Assembly: GCF_001984055.1 (NCBI RefSeq)
Contig: NZ_LYVO01000070.1
Span: 1 to 40,097 of the forward strand
Source: Variovorax sp. KK3
GTDB taxonomy: Bacteria > Pseudomonadota > Gammaproteobacteria > Burkholderiales > Burkholderiaceae_C
DNA length: 40,097 nucleotides
Direction of reading: 5' to 3'
Of this stretch, positions 30,545-40,054 are shown in pieces. The notes under the pieces are model-generated. The model made no database searches and was not told the DNA's origin. It saw only the letters and a list, made by a program, of their open reading frames with translations. The position numbers were made by a program, and so were the translations under genes. Numbering within the stretch: the stretch's first letter is position 1; each line of letters starts with the position of its first letter.

Positions 30545-31642
30545 ATGAAGATCGAACGGGCCAGCGTGCGGCAGGTCGACCTGCCGCTGCGGGTGCCTTA
30601 CGAAGTCTCGCTGGCGAAGATCGAACGGTTCGACCCCTTCGTCGTCGAGCTCCACGGCAACGAGGGCGAGCACGGCTTCGGCGAGGCCCTGATCATCCCG
30701 GGCTACACAACCGAGACCGTCGAAGGCTCCTGGCGCCTGTGCGAGCACCTGGCATCGCGCGTGGTCGGACTCGACACGCAGGCAGCCCGGGCCGTCGCCG
30801 TGAACAGCGTGCACGAGGGCGTGGGCGCGGCCAGCGCCGTGTTGGCCGCGCTGGACATGCTCGACAAGCATTCCCTGCTCGCCCTGCGGACGGACGTCGA
30901 GGTGCCGTTGCTGGCACCGGTGCAATCTTCCGAGCCCGCGGCCCTCGCCGACGAGATCGAAAGCACGCTGGCGAAAGGCTTTCGCACGCTCAAGGTCAAG
31001 GTCGGCTTCGACTGGCAACGCGACCTCGACCACGTGGGCCGCATCCAGGCCCTGGTCGGCGAGCGCGCCACGTTGCGGCTCGATGCGAACCAGGGCTTCG
31101 ACTCGGCCGACGGCATCGCCTTCGCGAGCCGTCTCGTGCCGCGAGGCATCGAGCTGTTCGAACAGCCGTGCCCGCTGGACGACTGGCGTGCCAACGCGGC
31201 CGTGGCGGCACGCTCCGCCGTGCCGGTGATGCTGGACGAGTCGATCTACGACCTGGGCGACATCGACCGCGCCAGCGCCATCGACGGCGTGGGCTTCGTC
31301 AAGCTGAAGCTCAAGAAGATGGGCAGCGTCGACATGCTGGTCGAGGGGCTGCAACGCATCCGCGCCCACGGGCTCGTGCCTGTGCTGGGCGACGGCGTCT
31401 CGCTCGAGATCGGCTGCTGGGCGGAGGCTTGCGTCGCTGCGCACGCCATCGACAACGCCGGCGAGATGAACGGCTTCCTCAAGACGCGCGAACGCGTTTT
31501 CGAGAACCCGTTGACGTTCTCGAACGGCGCGATCCGCATTCCCGCGGGCTACTGGCCGCGGCTCGACGCCGAACGCGTGGAACGGTGCACCCTGCGGCGA
31601 GCCGCATTCGGCTCGCGGACGCTGGCGGCTCGAGATGCATGA
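30545..31642 (+). CDS. Mandelate racemase/muconate lactonizing-type enolase-superfamily enzyme
   Basis: A 365-residue protein with the enolase-superfamily N-terminal cap (about 1-120) and a TIM barrel. K150-x-K152 (LKVKVG), metal ligands D180 (RLDANQGF), E206 (LFEQP) and D231/E232 (MLDESIY), and a second Lys cluster (VKLKLKK, 253-258) fit the muconate-lactonizing subgroup. That subgroup includes cycloisomerases, dipeptide epimerases and N-acylamino acid racemases. GAGG 7 nt before the ATG decides the start over an upstream GTG. It lies 13 nt after the dioxygenase stop. The substrate is not evident. Confidence 0.9.
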   Translation: MKIERASVRQVDLPLRVPYEVSLAKIERFDPFVVELHGNEGEHGFGEALIIPGYTTETVEGSWRLCEHLASRVVGLDTQAARAVAVNSVHEGVGAASAVLAALDMLDKHSLLALRTDVEVPLLAPVQSSEPAALADEIESTLAKGFRTLKVKVGFDWQRDLDHVGRIQALVGERATLRLDANQGFDSADGIAFASRLVPRGIELFEQPCPLDDWRANAAVAARSAVPVMLDESIYDLGDIDRASAIDGVGFVKLKLKKMGSVDMLVEGLQRIRAHGLVPVLGDGVSLEIGCWAEACVAAHAIDNAGEMNGFLKTRERVFENPLTFSNGAIRIPAGYWPRLDAERVERCTLRRAAFGSRTLAARDA

Positions 31643-31680
31643 ACACCGCGGCGCAGGCCGCCATGAAAGGCAACACGTGA
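31639..31680 (+). other. 13-codon bridging mini-ORF between two operon genes
   Basis: A tiny frame (MNTAAQAAMKGNT) begins with an ATG that overlaps the preceding stop (ATGA, 31639-31642) and ends with a TGA that overlaps the next gene's GTG start (GTGA, 31677-31680). It would pass ribosomes from the enolase gene to the receptor gene without a gap. It may be only chance; the AAAGG before the GTG can also act alone. Confidence 0.35.
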
Positions 31681-32666
31681 GACATCTGTACAAGGCCTGC
31701 GTTCTGTCGGTGTTCCCGGCCTTGCTGGCGTTCGGCGCTGCGCCCACGGCCGCGCAGCCGCCCGGCGACTACCCGGCCAAGGCGGTGGTGATGGTCGTGG
31801 CCGGCCCCCCGGCGGGCGGGACCGACGCCATCGCCCGCATCACCGCGGCGGAGCTGTCGCAGAGCCTGGGCCAGAGCGTGGTGGTGGACAACCGCGCCGG
31901 CGCGGGCGGCATCATCGGTACCAAGCTGGTCGCCGGCTCTGCGCCCGACGGGCACACCCTGCTGATGGGACAGGTCGCGACCAACGCCATCGTGCCCGCG
32001 CTCATCAAGCCCCGCCCCTACGACCCGGTCGCCGACTTCGTTCCCGTCGCCCTGATCGGCACCGCGCCGGACCTGCTGGTGGTCTCGGCCAAGAGCGGCA
32101 TCCGAACGCTCGACGAATTGATTTCGAAGGGCAAGGCCGGCGCGCCGCTCACCTATGCGTCGCCCGGCGTGGGGCTGCCGCAGCACATCGCCGGCTTTGC
32201 GCTGGCCAAGGCATCGGGCATCCCGATGCAGCACGTGCCGTACCGCGGCAGCGCACCGGCTATCACCGACCTGATCGGCGGCCAGGTGTCGATGATGTTT
32301 GTGACGCCGGGCGCGGCGGTGCCCTTTCTCAAGTCCGGCCAGCTCAAGGCCATCGCCGTCACATCGCGTGAGCGGAGCCGCTTCTTTCCGCAGGTGCCGA
32401 CCGTGGTCGAGCTCGGCTATCCATCGGTCGAAGAGACGGGATGGTTCGGAGTGTTCGCACCCGCCGGCACGCCGCCGCCGGTGGTGCAGAAGCTCAGCAG
32501 CCAGATCGGGCAGGCGGTGGCCAAACCGCAGATTCGCGAAAAACTGGAAGCGATGTACCTCGAGCCCTCGCCCGACACGAGCTCGGCCCACTTCACGGGA
32601 TTCGTGAAGGGCGAAGTGGCGAAGTGGGCCGACGTCGTGCAGAAGCTCGGCGTCAGCGCAGAGTAG
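31677..32666 (+). CDS. Tripartite tricarboxylate transporter receptor (Bug family), first
   Basis: A 329-residue periplasmic binding protein of the TctC/Bug family. A signal peptide (residues 1 to about 29, ending APTAAQ) is followed by YPAKAVVMVVAGPPAGGTDAIAR and the carboxylate-binding beta-turns typical of these receptors (for example VVVDNRAGAGGIIG and TYASPGVGLPQHI). GTG at 31677 is preferred because AAAGG lies 6 nt upstream and the signal peptide then starts cleanly. No TctA/TctB membrane genes are near; orphan Bug receptors are very common in Burkholderiales. It probably binds the acid used by the preceding enzymes. Confidence 0.92.
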   Translation: MRHLYKACVLSVFPALLAFGAAPTAAQPPGDYPAKAVVMVVAGPPAGGTDAIARITAAELSQSLGQSVVVDNRAGAGGIIGTKLVAGSAPDGHTLLMGQVATNAIVPALIKPRPYDPVADFVPVALIGTAPDLLVVSAKSGIRTLDELISKGKAGAPLTYASPGVGLPQHIAGFALAKASGIPMQHVPYRGSAPAITDLIGGQVSMMFVTPGAAVPFLKSGQLKAIAVTSRERSRFFPQVPTVVELGYPSVEETGWFGVFAPAGTPPPVVQKLSSQIGQAVAKPQIREKLEAMYLEPSPDTSSAHFTGFVKGEVAKWADVVQKLGVSAE

Positions 32667-32719
32667 TGCGGAGTAAGGTGGAGCAGTGCGACACGAGACA
32701 GAACAAGGAGACACACTCG

Positions 32720-33700
32720 ATGAAGGGCAATGCAATCCGCTGGTGGCGGTCTTTCGCCGTCGCAGGCGTCTGGCTGCTGGGCTCGGCGGCCCAGGCGCAA
32801 GCCGACTATCCGACAAGGACGGTGCAGGTGGTCGTCGCCTATCCGGCCGGCGGCGGCACCGACACGCTGGCGCGCATCGTCACGGCCGAACTGAGCAAGG
32901 CGCTCGGCCAGTCGTTCGTCGTCGTCAACAGACCTGGCGCGTCAGGGCTGATCGGCACCACTGCGGTCGCCCGCGCCGCACCGGACGGATACACCTTGCT
33001 GCTGGACACCGGCAACGCCACGCTGCGCCCCGCGATCGAACCCTCCACGCCCTTCAAGCCCAAGGACTTCGCGCCCGTGGCCTTGCTGACGGAATCGCCG
33101 GTCGCGCTCGCTGTGGCGGAGTCGCTCCCGGTCAGCTCCCTTCCCGAACTGGTGGCCTACAGCAAGGCGAACCCCGGCAAATTGAACTACGCATCGACCG
33201 GACCGGGTTCGCCGCAGAACCTGGTGACGGAACTGATGAAGACCAAGCTCGGTCTCGATTGGCAGGAGGTGCCTTACCAGGGTGGCGGGCCGGCGCTCAC
33301 CGACCTCGCTGCGGGCCGCGTCCAGCTGATGTTCAGCAACCCGGTGCCGCTGATGCCATACGCCAACACCCGGCGGCTGAAAGTGCTCGCGGTCACCTCG
33401 CGTGATCGCCTCCCGGCGCTCGATGCGATTCCGACCATGGAACAGGCGGGCGTGGCCGATTTCCAGATCGGCTTCTGGAACGGCCTGCTCGCCCCCGCGG
33501 GCACGCCCCCATCGGTCCTCGCCCGGCTGTCGGAGGCCGCGCTCAAGGTGATGCGCCTGCCGGCTGTCCGGGAGGCGCTGATCCAGCAGGGTTCGGTGCT
33601 GATGCCGCTGGACCAGGCGCACTTCGCACGCTACATGGCGGAAGACTCGGCGCGCTGGGAACGCGTGGGCAAGCTCATCCAGTACAAGCCGGTGCAGTAG
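32720..33700 (+). CDS. Tripartite tricarboxylate transporter receptor (Bug family), second
   Basis: A 326-residue periplasmic binding protein. The signal peptide (1 to about 27, AVAGVWLLGSAAQAQA) is followed by YPTRTVQVVVAYPAGGGTDTLAR and the Bug-family blocks VVVNRPGASGLIG, LNYASTGPGSPQNLV and VPYQGGGPALTDLAAGRVQLMF. AAGGAG at 32705-32710 stands 9 nt before the ATG. It is divergent in sequence from the receptor just upstream, so it is likely specialised for a second ligand or for the product of the pathway. It ends the plus-strand catabolic unit; a hairpin follows. Confidence 0.92.
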   Translation: MKGNAIRWWRSFAVAGVWLLGSAAQAQADYPTRTVQVVVAYPAGGGTDTLARIVTAELSKALGQSFVVVNRPGASGLIGTTAVARAAPDGYTLLLDTGNATLRPAIEPSTPFKPKDFAPVALLTESPVALAVAESLPVSSLPELVAYSKANPGKLNYASTGPGSPQNLVTELMKTKLGLDWQEVPYQGGGPALTDLAAGRVQLMFSNPVPLMPYANTRRLKVLAVTSRDRLPALDAIPTMEQAGVADFQIGFWNGLLAPAGTPPSVLARLSEAALKVMRLPAVREALIQQGSVLMPLDQAHFARYMAEDSARWERVGKLIQYKPVQ

Positions 33701-33702
33701 GC

Positions 33703-33732
33703 CGGGACGGGGGCTCGTTCGATCCCGTCCCG
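33703..33732. terminator. Bidirectional hairpin between convergent genes
   Basis: The stem CGGGACGGG/CCCGTCCCG (9 bp, 12-nt loop) fills the gap between the second receptor gene and the convergent membrane-protein gene. No T-run follows. The position, 3 nt after a stop codon and 7 nt before the opposite stop, supports a shared terminator-like role. Confidence 0.6.
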
Positions 33733-33738
33733 ATGGCA

Positions 33739-34212
33739 CTACAGCGGTGGCCGCAATGCGTCCGCAGCGCCCGGCTTGACCGCGTCGGCACTGGGTGGAT
33801 CGGCAGGCAGCGCGTCTTCCGGCGTTTCGGGACGCACCATCGTCCATTCGGTCAGCTTGCCATTGACGAAGGTGGCATCGACCCACGAGCCGCCGTTGTC
33901 GGTCCATCGGAACACCTCGGGCTGCGTGTCCTTCGGTGTGCGTTGCTCGCCGAGCGAGCGCGTCATCGCGATCACGTGCAGCAGGTTCACCTTGGGCCTG
34001 AGCTTGGCGTTGAGCATGACCGCGCTGGCCACCGAGCCCACGGGCCGGTCGGCGGCTCGCTTCAACACCTGCATGGTGCGGTTGAAGTGCATCAGCAGGA
34101 ACATGACGATGGCGCCGGCTGCGAAGGCCACGCCGGCCCAGCCATAGGCGCGGTACGAGCCGACGAGCAGCAGCAGGCCCGCGAGGGGCACGAAGACTTT
34201 GCCGTAATTCAT
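33739..34212 (-). CDS. Small membrane protein of unknown function
   Basis: A protein of about 157 residues with two hydrophobic segments near the N-terminus (about 6-21 and 24-42, VFVPLAGLLLLVGSYRAYGWAGVAFAAGAIVMFLLMHF). A soluble part then contains VLKRAADRPVGSVASAVMLNAKLRPKVNLLHVIAMTRSLGEQ and an acidic, Pro-rich tail. I recognise it as a conserved hypothetical of the Comamonadaceae but know no function. It lies 31 nt downstream of radA on the same strand. The Met at 34212 (MNYGK) is used; a Met three codons upstream (34221) is equally possible. Confidence 0.8.
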   Translation of the reverse strand: MNYGKVFVPLAGLLLLVGSYRAYGWAGVAFAAGAIVMFLLMHFNRTMQVLKRAADRPVGSVASAVMLNAKLRPKVNLLHVIAMTRSLGEQRTPKDTQPEVFRWTDNGGSWVDATFVNGKLTEWTMVRPETPEDALPADPPSADAVKPGAADALRPPL

Positions 34213-34243
34213 GGGGCGCATTGTCGCCGCGTCACGCGGCGGC

Positions 34244-35641
<1,398 letters not shown>

Positions 35642-35718
35642 CGCCCGAGTGTAGGGAGCGCTCGATGCCGATCAGGGAAAACCCGGCGCAATAAGAGCGG
35701 GTCAAGGACTTGAAAAAA

Positions 35719-35734
35719 ATTTAACATGTTAAAT
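35719..35734. promoter_or_regulatory. Perfect 16-bp palindrome, probable HpaR operator
   Basis: ATTTAACATGTTAAAT is fully symmetric and lies in a locally A/T-rich stretch 24 bp before the hpaR ATG. MarR-family regulators bind such TTAAC-N2-GTTAA-like palindromes, and HpaR is known to repress its own and the meta-cleavage genes. The ATG at its centre would begin an in-frame extension of 11 residues, which I judge not to be the real start. Confidence 0.75.
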
Positions 35735-35758
35735 AATCAAGCCCTTCGTCGAATCCTC

Positions 35759-36187
35759 ATGAGCACCTTCGTCCACCGCAACCTGCCCCGCCTGCTGCTG
35801 CAGGCGCGCGAAGCCGTCATGGCCCACACGCGCCCCAGCCTGCGCGAGCACGGCCTGAGCGACCAGCAATGGCGCGTGCTGCGGGTGCTCGGCGAAAACG
35901 GCCTGGTCGAAACCGGCCGCGTCGCGCGCGAGGCCTTCATCCTCGGCCCCAGCCTGACGGGCGTGCTGGCGCGCATGGAACGCGACGGCCTGATCCGCCG
36001 CTACCGCGACCCCTCCGACCAGCGCCGCACCGTCATCGAGGCCACGCCCAAGGGCATGCGCATGGTCGAGAGCCTCTCGCAATCGATCGAATCGCACTAC
36101 GCCTACATGGAGAAATCCCTCGGCAAGCAGAAGCTGGCGCAGCTCTACCTGCTGCTCGACGAAGTGATCGAACTGGAGCAACCATGA
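35759..36187 (+). CDS. hpaR: MarR-family repressor of homoprotocatechuate catabolism
   Basis: A 142-residue winged-helix regulator. LLLQAREAVMAHTRPSLREHGLSDQQWRVLRVL, FILGPSLTGVLARMERDGLIRR and DPSDQRRTVIEATPKG match HpaR of E. coli closely in pattern and length, and not the wider MarR family alone. Start choice: the ATG at 35759 gives MSTFVHRNLPRLLLQ and leaves the palindrome outside the gene; the ATG at 35726 would place the start inside the operator. Its stop overlaps hpaG1 (ATGA). It should release the operator when an aromatic acid such as 4-hydroxyphenylacetate or homoprotocatechuate is bound. Confidence 0.92.
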   Translation: MSTFVHRNLPRLLLQAREAVMAHTRPSLREHGLSDQQWRVLRVLGENGLVETGRVAREAFILGPSLTGVLARMERDGLIRRYRDPSDQRRTVIEATPKGMRMVESLSQSIESHYAYMEKSLGKQKLAQLYLLLDEVIELEQP

Positions 36188-36807
36188 GTTTTCTTCCCAC
36201 CGGCACCGTCTACGGCGTGCTGCTCAACTTCCGCGCGGAAGTCGACGCGCTCGCGCCGCAGATGAACCAGCCGCCCTACAAGGCACCGCCCAAGGCGCCG
36301 GTGCTGTACGTCAAGACGGCCAACACGTGGTCGCCGCACGACGCCGCCATCGCAGTGCCGGCCGCGGTGCCAGAGGTCGAAGTCGGCGCCACCATCGCGA
36401 TGGTGATCGGCGCCGATGGCGACGTCGAAGGCTTCGTGCTGATGAACGACCTGTCGGTGCCGCATGCCAGCTTCTTCCGCCCGCCGGTCAAGTTCAAGTG
36501 CCTCGACGGCTTCCTTGGCATCGGCCCGTCGATGCGCGATGCGCAGGAGGTCGCAGACCCGGCCGAGTTCAAGCTGGAGGTCCGCGTCAACGGCACGGTG
36601 CGTCAAGCGGTCGACTTTTCGCAGATGGTGCGCAACGCATCTCAGCTGCTGGCCGACGTGACCGAGTTCATGACGCTCGCGCACGGCGACGTGCTGATGC
36701 TCGGCTGCGATGCCAACCGCCCGCTCGCGAAGCCCGGTGATCGCATCGACATCAGCGCACCCGGCTTCGAGACGCTGTCCAACACGCTGGCGGGAGAAGC
36801 GGCATGA
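36184..36807 (+). CDS. hpaG1: HpaG1: N-terminal-type subunit of the isomerase/decarboxylase
   Basis: A 207-residue FAH-fold protein equal to the N-terminal half of E. coli HpaG (HpcE), the bifunctional enzyme that decarboxylates 5-oxo-pent-3-ene-1,2,5-tricarboxylate and isomerises the product in homoprotocatechuate breakdown. QPPYKAPPKAPVLYVKTANTW and the FFRPPVKFKCLDGFLGIG block are diagnostic. Where metal-binding FAH domains have an ExE, this one reads GATIAMVIG, as does the E. coli N-terminal half, so it likely needs the partner subunit. ATGA overlaps link it to both neighbours. Confidence 0.92.
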   Translation: MSFLPTGTVYGVLLNFRAEVDALAPQMNQPPYKAPPKAPVLYVKTANTWSPHDAAIAVPAAVPEVEVGATIAMVIGADGDVEGFVLMNDLSVPHASFFRPPVKFKCLDGFLGIGPSMRDAQEVADPAEFKLEVRVNGTVRQAVDFSQMVRNASQLLADVTEFMTLAHGDVLMLGCDANRPLAKPGDRIDISAPGFETLSNTLAGEAA

Positions 36808-37556
36808 AGCACGCACGCATCACCTTCGAAGGCGTAGAACAAGCAGCGACCGAACGCGACGGCCGCCTGCTGCTGGCCGACGGCCGCCTGGTCGGCTTCG
36901 ACGACGTGGTCTGGCTGCCGCCGCTGGCGCCCACGCCGCGCCCGCGCACGATCCTCGCACTGGGCCTCAACTACGCCGACCACGCGAAGGAACTCGAGTT
37001 CAAGGCGCCCGAAGAGCCGCTGGTCTTCGTCAAGGGCCAGGCCTCGCTGATCGGTCACCGCCAGCACACGCGGCGCCCGGCCGGCGTGACGTTCATGCAC
37101 TACGAATGCGAGCTCGCGATCGTGGTCGGCAAGGCTGCGCGCAACGTGCGCCGCGACGACGCCTACGACTTCATCGGCGGCTACACCGTCGCCAACGACT
37201 ACGCGATCCGCGACTACCTCGAGAACTGGTACCGCCCCAACCTGCGCGTGAAAAACCGCGACACCTGCACGCCGATCGGCCCCTGGCTGGTGGACGCGAA
37301 GGACGTGCCCGACCCGATGGCGCTGGACCTGCGCACCACCGTCAACGGCAAGCTCACGCAATCGGGCAACACGTGCGACATGATCTTCGACGCGCCCTTC
37401 CTGATCGAGTACTTCTCGCGCTTCATGACGCTCGCGCCGGGCGACCTGATCCTCACCGGCACGCCCGACGGCGTGGTCGACTGCCGCCCCGGCGACGTGG
37501 TGGTGACGGAGATCGACGGCATCGGCGCGCTCACCAACACCATCGTCGCGGGCTGA
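36804..37556 (+). CDS. hpaG2: HpaG2: C-terminal-type subunit of the isomerase/decarboxylase
   Basis: A 250-residue FAH-fold enzyme equal to the C-terminal half of E. coli HpaG. The metal ligands E101 and E103 (MHYECELAIVVGK) and D132 (VANDYAIRDYLENWYRPN) are intact, and ALGLNYADHAKELEFKAPEEPLVF is typical. It should carry out the metal-dependent OPET decarboxylation and HHDD isomerisation with HpaG1. In E. coli the two halves are fused; here they are separate, coupled genes, as in many beta- and gammaproteobacteria. A 42-nt gap precedes the next gene. Confidence 0.94.
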   Translation: MKHARITFEGVEQAATERDGRLLLADGRLVGFDDVVWLPPLAPTPRPRTILALGLNYADHAKELEFKAPEEPLVFVKGQASLIGHRQHTRRPAGVTFMHYECELAIVVGKAARNVRRDDAYDFIGGYTVANDYAIRDYLENWYRPNLRVKNRDTCTPIGPWLVDAKDVPDPMALDLRTTVNGKLTQSGNTCDMIFDAPFLIEYFSRFMTLAPGDLILTGTPDGVVDCRPGDVVVTEIDGIGALTNTIVAG

Positions 37557-37598
37557 AAGCGCGGCGGTCGTCGAATTTCAAACCACAGGAGACAAGGC

Positions 37599-38585
37599 AT
37601 GACACGATTCCACCGCTTCGCCGCGGCACTGCTCGCCTTCGCCGCTTCCTCTGCTTCCTTCGTCGCGCTCGACGCGTCCGCGCAGGCCTACCCCAACAAG
37701 CAGGTGCGCTGGGTGGTCGGCTACCCGGCCGGCGGCGGCACCGACTTCCTCGCGCGCACCACCGGCGCGCAGCTGTCGCAGAGCCTCGGACAGCCAGTCG
37801 TCATCGACAACCGTCCAGGCGCCGCGGCCATCATCGCGTCCGAGCACGTGGCCCGTTCGCCGGCCGACGGCTACACCATCATGTCGGCCGACAACGGCGT
37901 GCTGGTCTACAACCCCGCGCTCTACAAGAAGCTGCCCTATGACGCAGAGAAGGACTTCGCACTCATCGGCATGATGGGCCGCTCCTCGCTCGTCATCACC
38001 GCTTCGCCCAACACGGGCTTCACCGATGCCAAGGCGCTGCTGGCCGAACTCAAGCGCTCGCCCGGCAAGTACAGCGTGGCCACGCCCGGCCTCGGCAGCC
38101 CGCACCACCTGGCCCTGGAGCTGTTCCAGCGCGAGGCCGGCGTGCAGGTGCTGCACGTGCCCTACAAAGGTGGCGCACCCGCGCTGCAGGACCTGATGGG
38201 CGGCCAGATCCCGCTGATGGTGCTCGACCTGCCCAGCGGTGTGAGCGCCGTGAAGGCCGGCAAGGCCATTCCGCTGATCGCCTTGCAGGGCGAGCGCATG
38301 TCGCAGCTGCCGAACGTGATGACCGCCAAGGAGCTCGGCTTCCCCGTCGTCGAGGCCTTCGCCTGGCAAGGCGTGGTGGTTCCGGCCGCAACGCCCAAGG
38401 ACATCCAGGCCCGCCTGGGCGCCGACCTCATGAAGACCATGAACGACCCTGGCGTGCGGCAGAAGCTGACGGATGCCGGCTGGGACCCGAAGCCCGCCGA
38501 CGCCGCCGAAATGACGCGCTACACCGAATCGGAGCGCAAGAAGTGGCACGCCCTCATCAAGGCGCGCGACATCAAACTGGATTGA
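37599..38585 (+). CDS. Bug-family receptor inside the hpa operon
   Basis: A 328-residue periplasmic TctC/Bug-type binding protein. The signal peptide (1 to about 29, LLAFAASSASFVALDASAQA) is followed by YPNKQVRWVVGYPAGGGTDFLAR, VVIDNRPGAAAIIA, YSVATPGLGSPHHL and VPYKGGAPALQDLMGGQIPLM. It lies between hpaG2 and hpaE on the same strand with 42- and 8-nt gaps, and an ACAGGAGACA ribosome-binding site. It is thus very probably co-transcribed with the pathway and may bind 4-hydroxyphenylacetate, homoprotocatechuate or a related acid. No matching membrane subunits are in the window. Confidence 0.93.
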   Translation: MTRFHRFAAALLAFAASSASFVALDASAQAYPNKQVRWVVGYPAGGGTDFLARTTGAQLSQSLGQPVVIDNRPGAAAIIASEHVARSPADGYTIMSADNGVLVYNPALYKKLPYDAEKDFALIGMMGRSSLVITASPNTGFTDAKALLAELKRSPGKYSVATPGLGSPHHLALELFQREAGVQVLHVPYKGGAPALQDLMGGQIPLMVLDLPSGVSAVKAGKAIPLIALQGERMSQLPNVMTAKELGFPVVEAFAWQGVVVPAATPKDIQARLGADLMKTMNDPGVRQKLTDAGWDPKPADAAEMTRYTESERKKWHALIKARDIKLD

Positions 38586-38593
38586 AGGACCCC

Positions 38594-40054
38594 ATGAAGA
38601 TCGACCACCTCATCGCCGGCAAGCCCGTCGCCGGCAGCGACTATTTCGAGACCGTCAACCCGGCCACGCAGGAGGTGCTGGCCGAGGTCGCCTCGGGCGG
38701 CGAAGCCGAAGTCGACGCCGCGGTCGCAGCCGCCAAAGAGGCCTTCCCCAAGTGGGCCGGCATGCCCGCACCCGAGCGCGCCAAGCTGATCCGCAAGCTG
38801 GGCGACCTGATCGCGAAGCACGTGCCCGAGATCGCGCGCACCGAGACCGACGACTGCGGCCAGGTGATCGCGCAGACCGGCAAGCAGCTCGTGCCGCGCG
38901 CGGCCGACAACTTCTACTACTTCGCCGAGATGTGCACGCGCGTCGACGGCCACACCTACCCCACCCCGACGCATTTGAACTACACGCTGTTCCACCCGGT
39001 CGGCGTGTGCGCGCTGATCTCGCCGTGGAACGTGCCCTTCATGACCGCCACCTGGAAGGTCGCGCCCTGCCTGGCCTTCGGCAACACGGCCGTGCTCAAG
39101 ATGAGCGAGCTCTCGCCGCTGACCGCCGCGCGCCTGGGCGAGCTGGCGCTCGAGGCCGGCATTCCGCCCGGCGTGCTGAACCTCGTGCATGGCTACGGCA
39201 AGGAAGCCGGCGAGCCGCTGGTGGCGCACCCCGACGTGCGCGCCATCTCCTTCACCGGCTCCACCGCCACGGGCAACCGCATCGTCAAGAGCGCGGGCCT
39301 CAAGAAGTTCAGCATGGAGCTGGGCGGCAAGAGCCCCTTCGTGATCTTCGACGACGCCGACCTCGACCGCGCACTCGACGCGGCCGTGTTCATGATCTTC
39401 AGCAACAACGGCGAGCGCTGCACCGCCGGCTCGCGCATCCTGGTGCAACAGAGCATCTACGCCGACTTCGCCGCGAAGTTCGCCGAGCGCGCGAAGCGCA
39501 TCGTGGTCGGCGACCCGCTCGACGACACGACCATCGTCGGCCCCATGATCTCGCAGGGCCACCTGGCCAAGGTGCGCAGCTACATCGAACTCGGCCCCAA
39601 GGAAGGCGCCACGCTGCTGTGCGGCGGCCTCGAAGTCCCTTCGCTGCCCGATCGCGTGCGCAAGGGCAACTACGTGGCCCCCACCGTCTTCGCCGACGTC
39701 GACAACCGCATGAAGATCGCGCAGGAAGAGATCTTCGGCCCGGTCGCCTGCCTGATCCCCTTCAAGGACGAGGCCGACGCGATCCGCCTGGCCAACGACA
39801 TTCAGTACGGCCTGTCGAGCTACGTCTGGACCGAGAACATCGGCCGCGCACACCGCGTGGCCGCCGCCATCGAGGCCGGCATGTGCTTCGTCAACAGCCA
39901 GAACGTGCGTGACCTGCGCCAGCCCTTCGGCGGCACCAAGGCCTCGGGCACCGGCCGCGAAGGTGGCACCTGGAGCTACGAGGTGTTCTGCGAACCGAAG
40001 AACGTCGCCGTGTCGCTCGGCTCGCATCACATCCCGCACTGGGGAACGGCATGA
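38594..40054 (+). CDS. hpaE: 5-Carboxymethyl-2-hydroxymuconate semialdehyde dehydrogenase
   Basis: A 486-residue aldehyde dehydrogenase that oxidises the ring-cleavage product of homoprotocatechuate with NAD+. Catalytic residues are N146 (SPWNVPFM), E242 (MELGGKSP) and C276 (NNGERCTAGSR); K169 binds the cofactor. The specific reading is HpaE, supported by the RLVQQSIYAD-type segment, the C-terminal GREGGTWSYEVFCEPKNVAVSLGSHHIP ending and the hpaG genes upstream. AAGGAC precedes the ATG. Its stop codon lies inside the hairpin at 40041-40066. The remaining pathway genes (hpaD, hpaF, hpaH, hpaI) should follow beyond the window. Confidence 0.95.
   Translation: MKIDHLIAGKPVAGSDYFETVNPATQEVLAEVASGGEAEVDAAVAAAKEAFPKWAGMPAPERAKLIRKLGDLIAKHVPEIARTETDDCGQVIAQTGKQLVPRAADNFYYFAEMCTRVDGHTYPTPTHLNYTLFHPVGVCALISPWNVPFMTATWKVAPCLAFGNTAVLKMSELSPLTAARLGELALEAGIPPGVLNLVHGYGKEAGEPLVAHPDVRAISFTGSTATGNRIVKSAGLKKFSMELGGKSPFVIFDDADLDRALDAAVFMIFSNNGERCTAGSRILVQQSIYADFAAKFAERAKRIVVGDPLDDTTIVGPMISQGHLAKVRSYIELGPKEGATLLCGGLEVPSLPDRVRKGNYVAPTVFADVDNRMKIAQEEIFGPVACLIPFKDEADAIRLANDIQYGLSSYVWTENIGRAHRVAAAIEAGMCFVNSQNVRDLRQPFGGTKASGTGREGGTWSYEVFCEPKNVAVSLGSHHIPHWGTA

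Noticed and set aside
35726..35758. Eleven-residue N-terminal extension of HpaR
   Set aside because: The start codon lies inside a perfect operator palindrome, has no ribosome-binding site, and the shorter product fits the family length.
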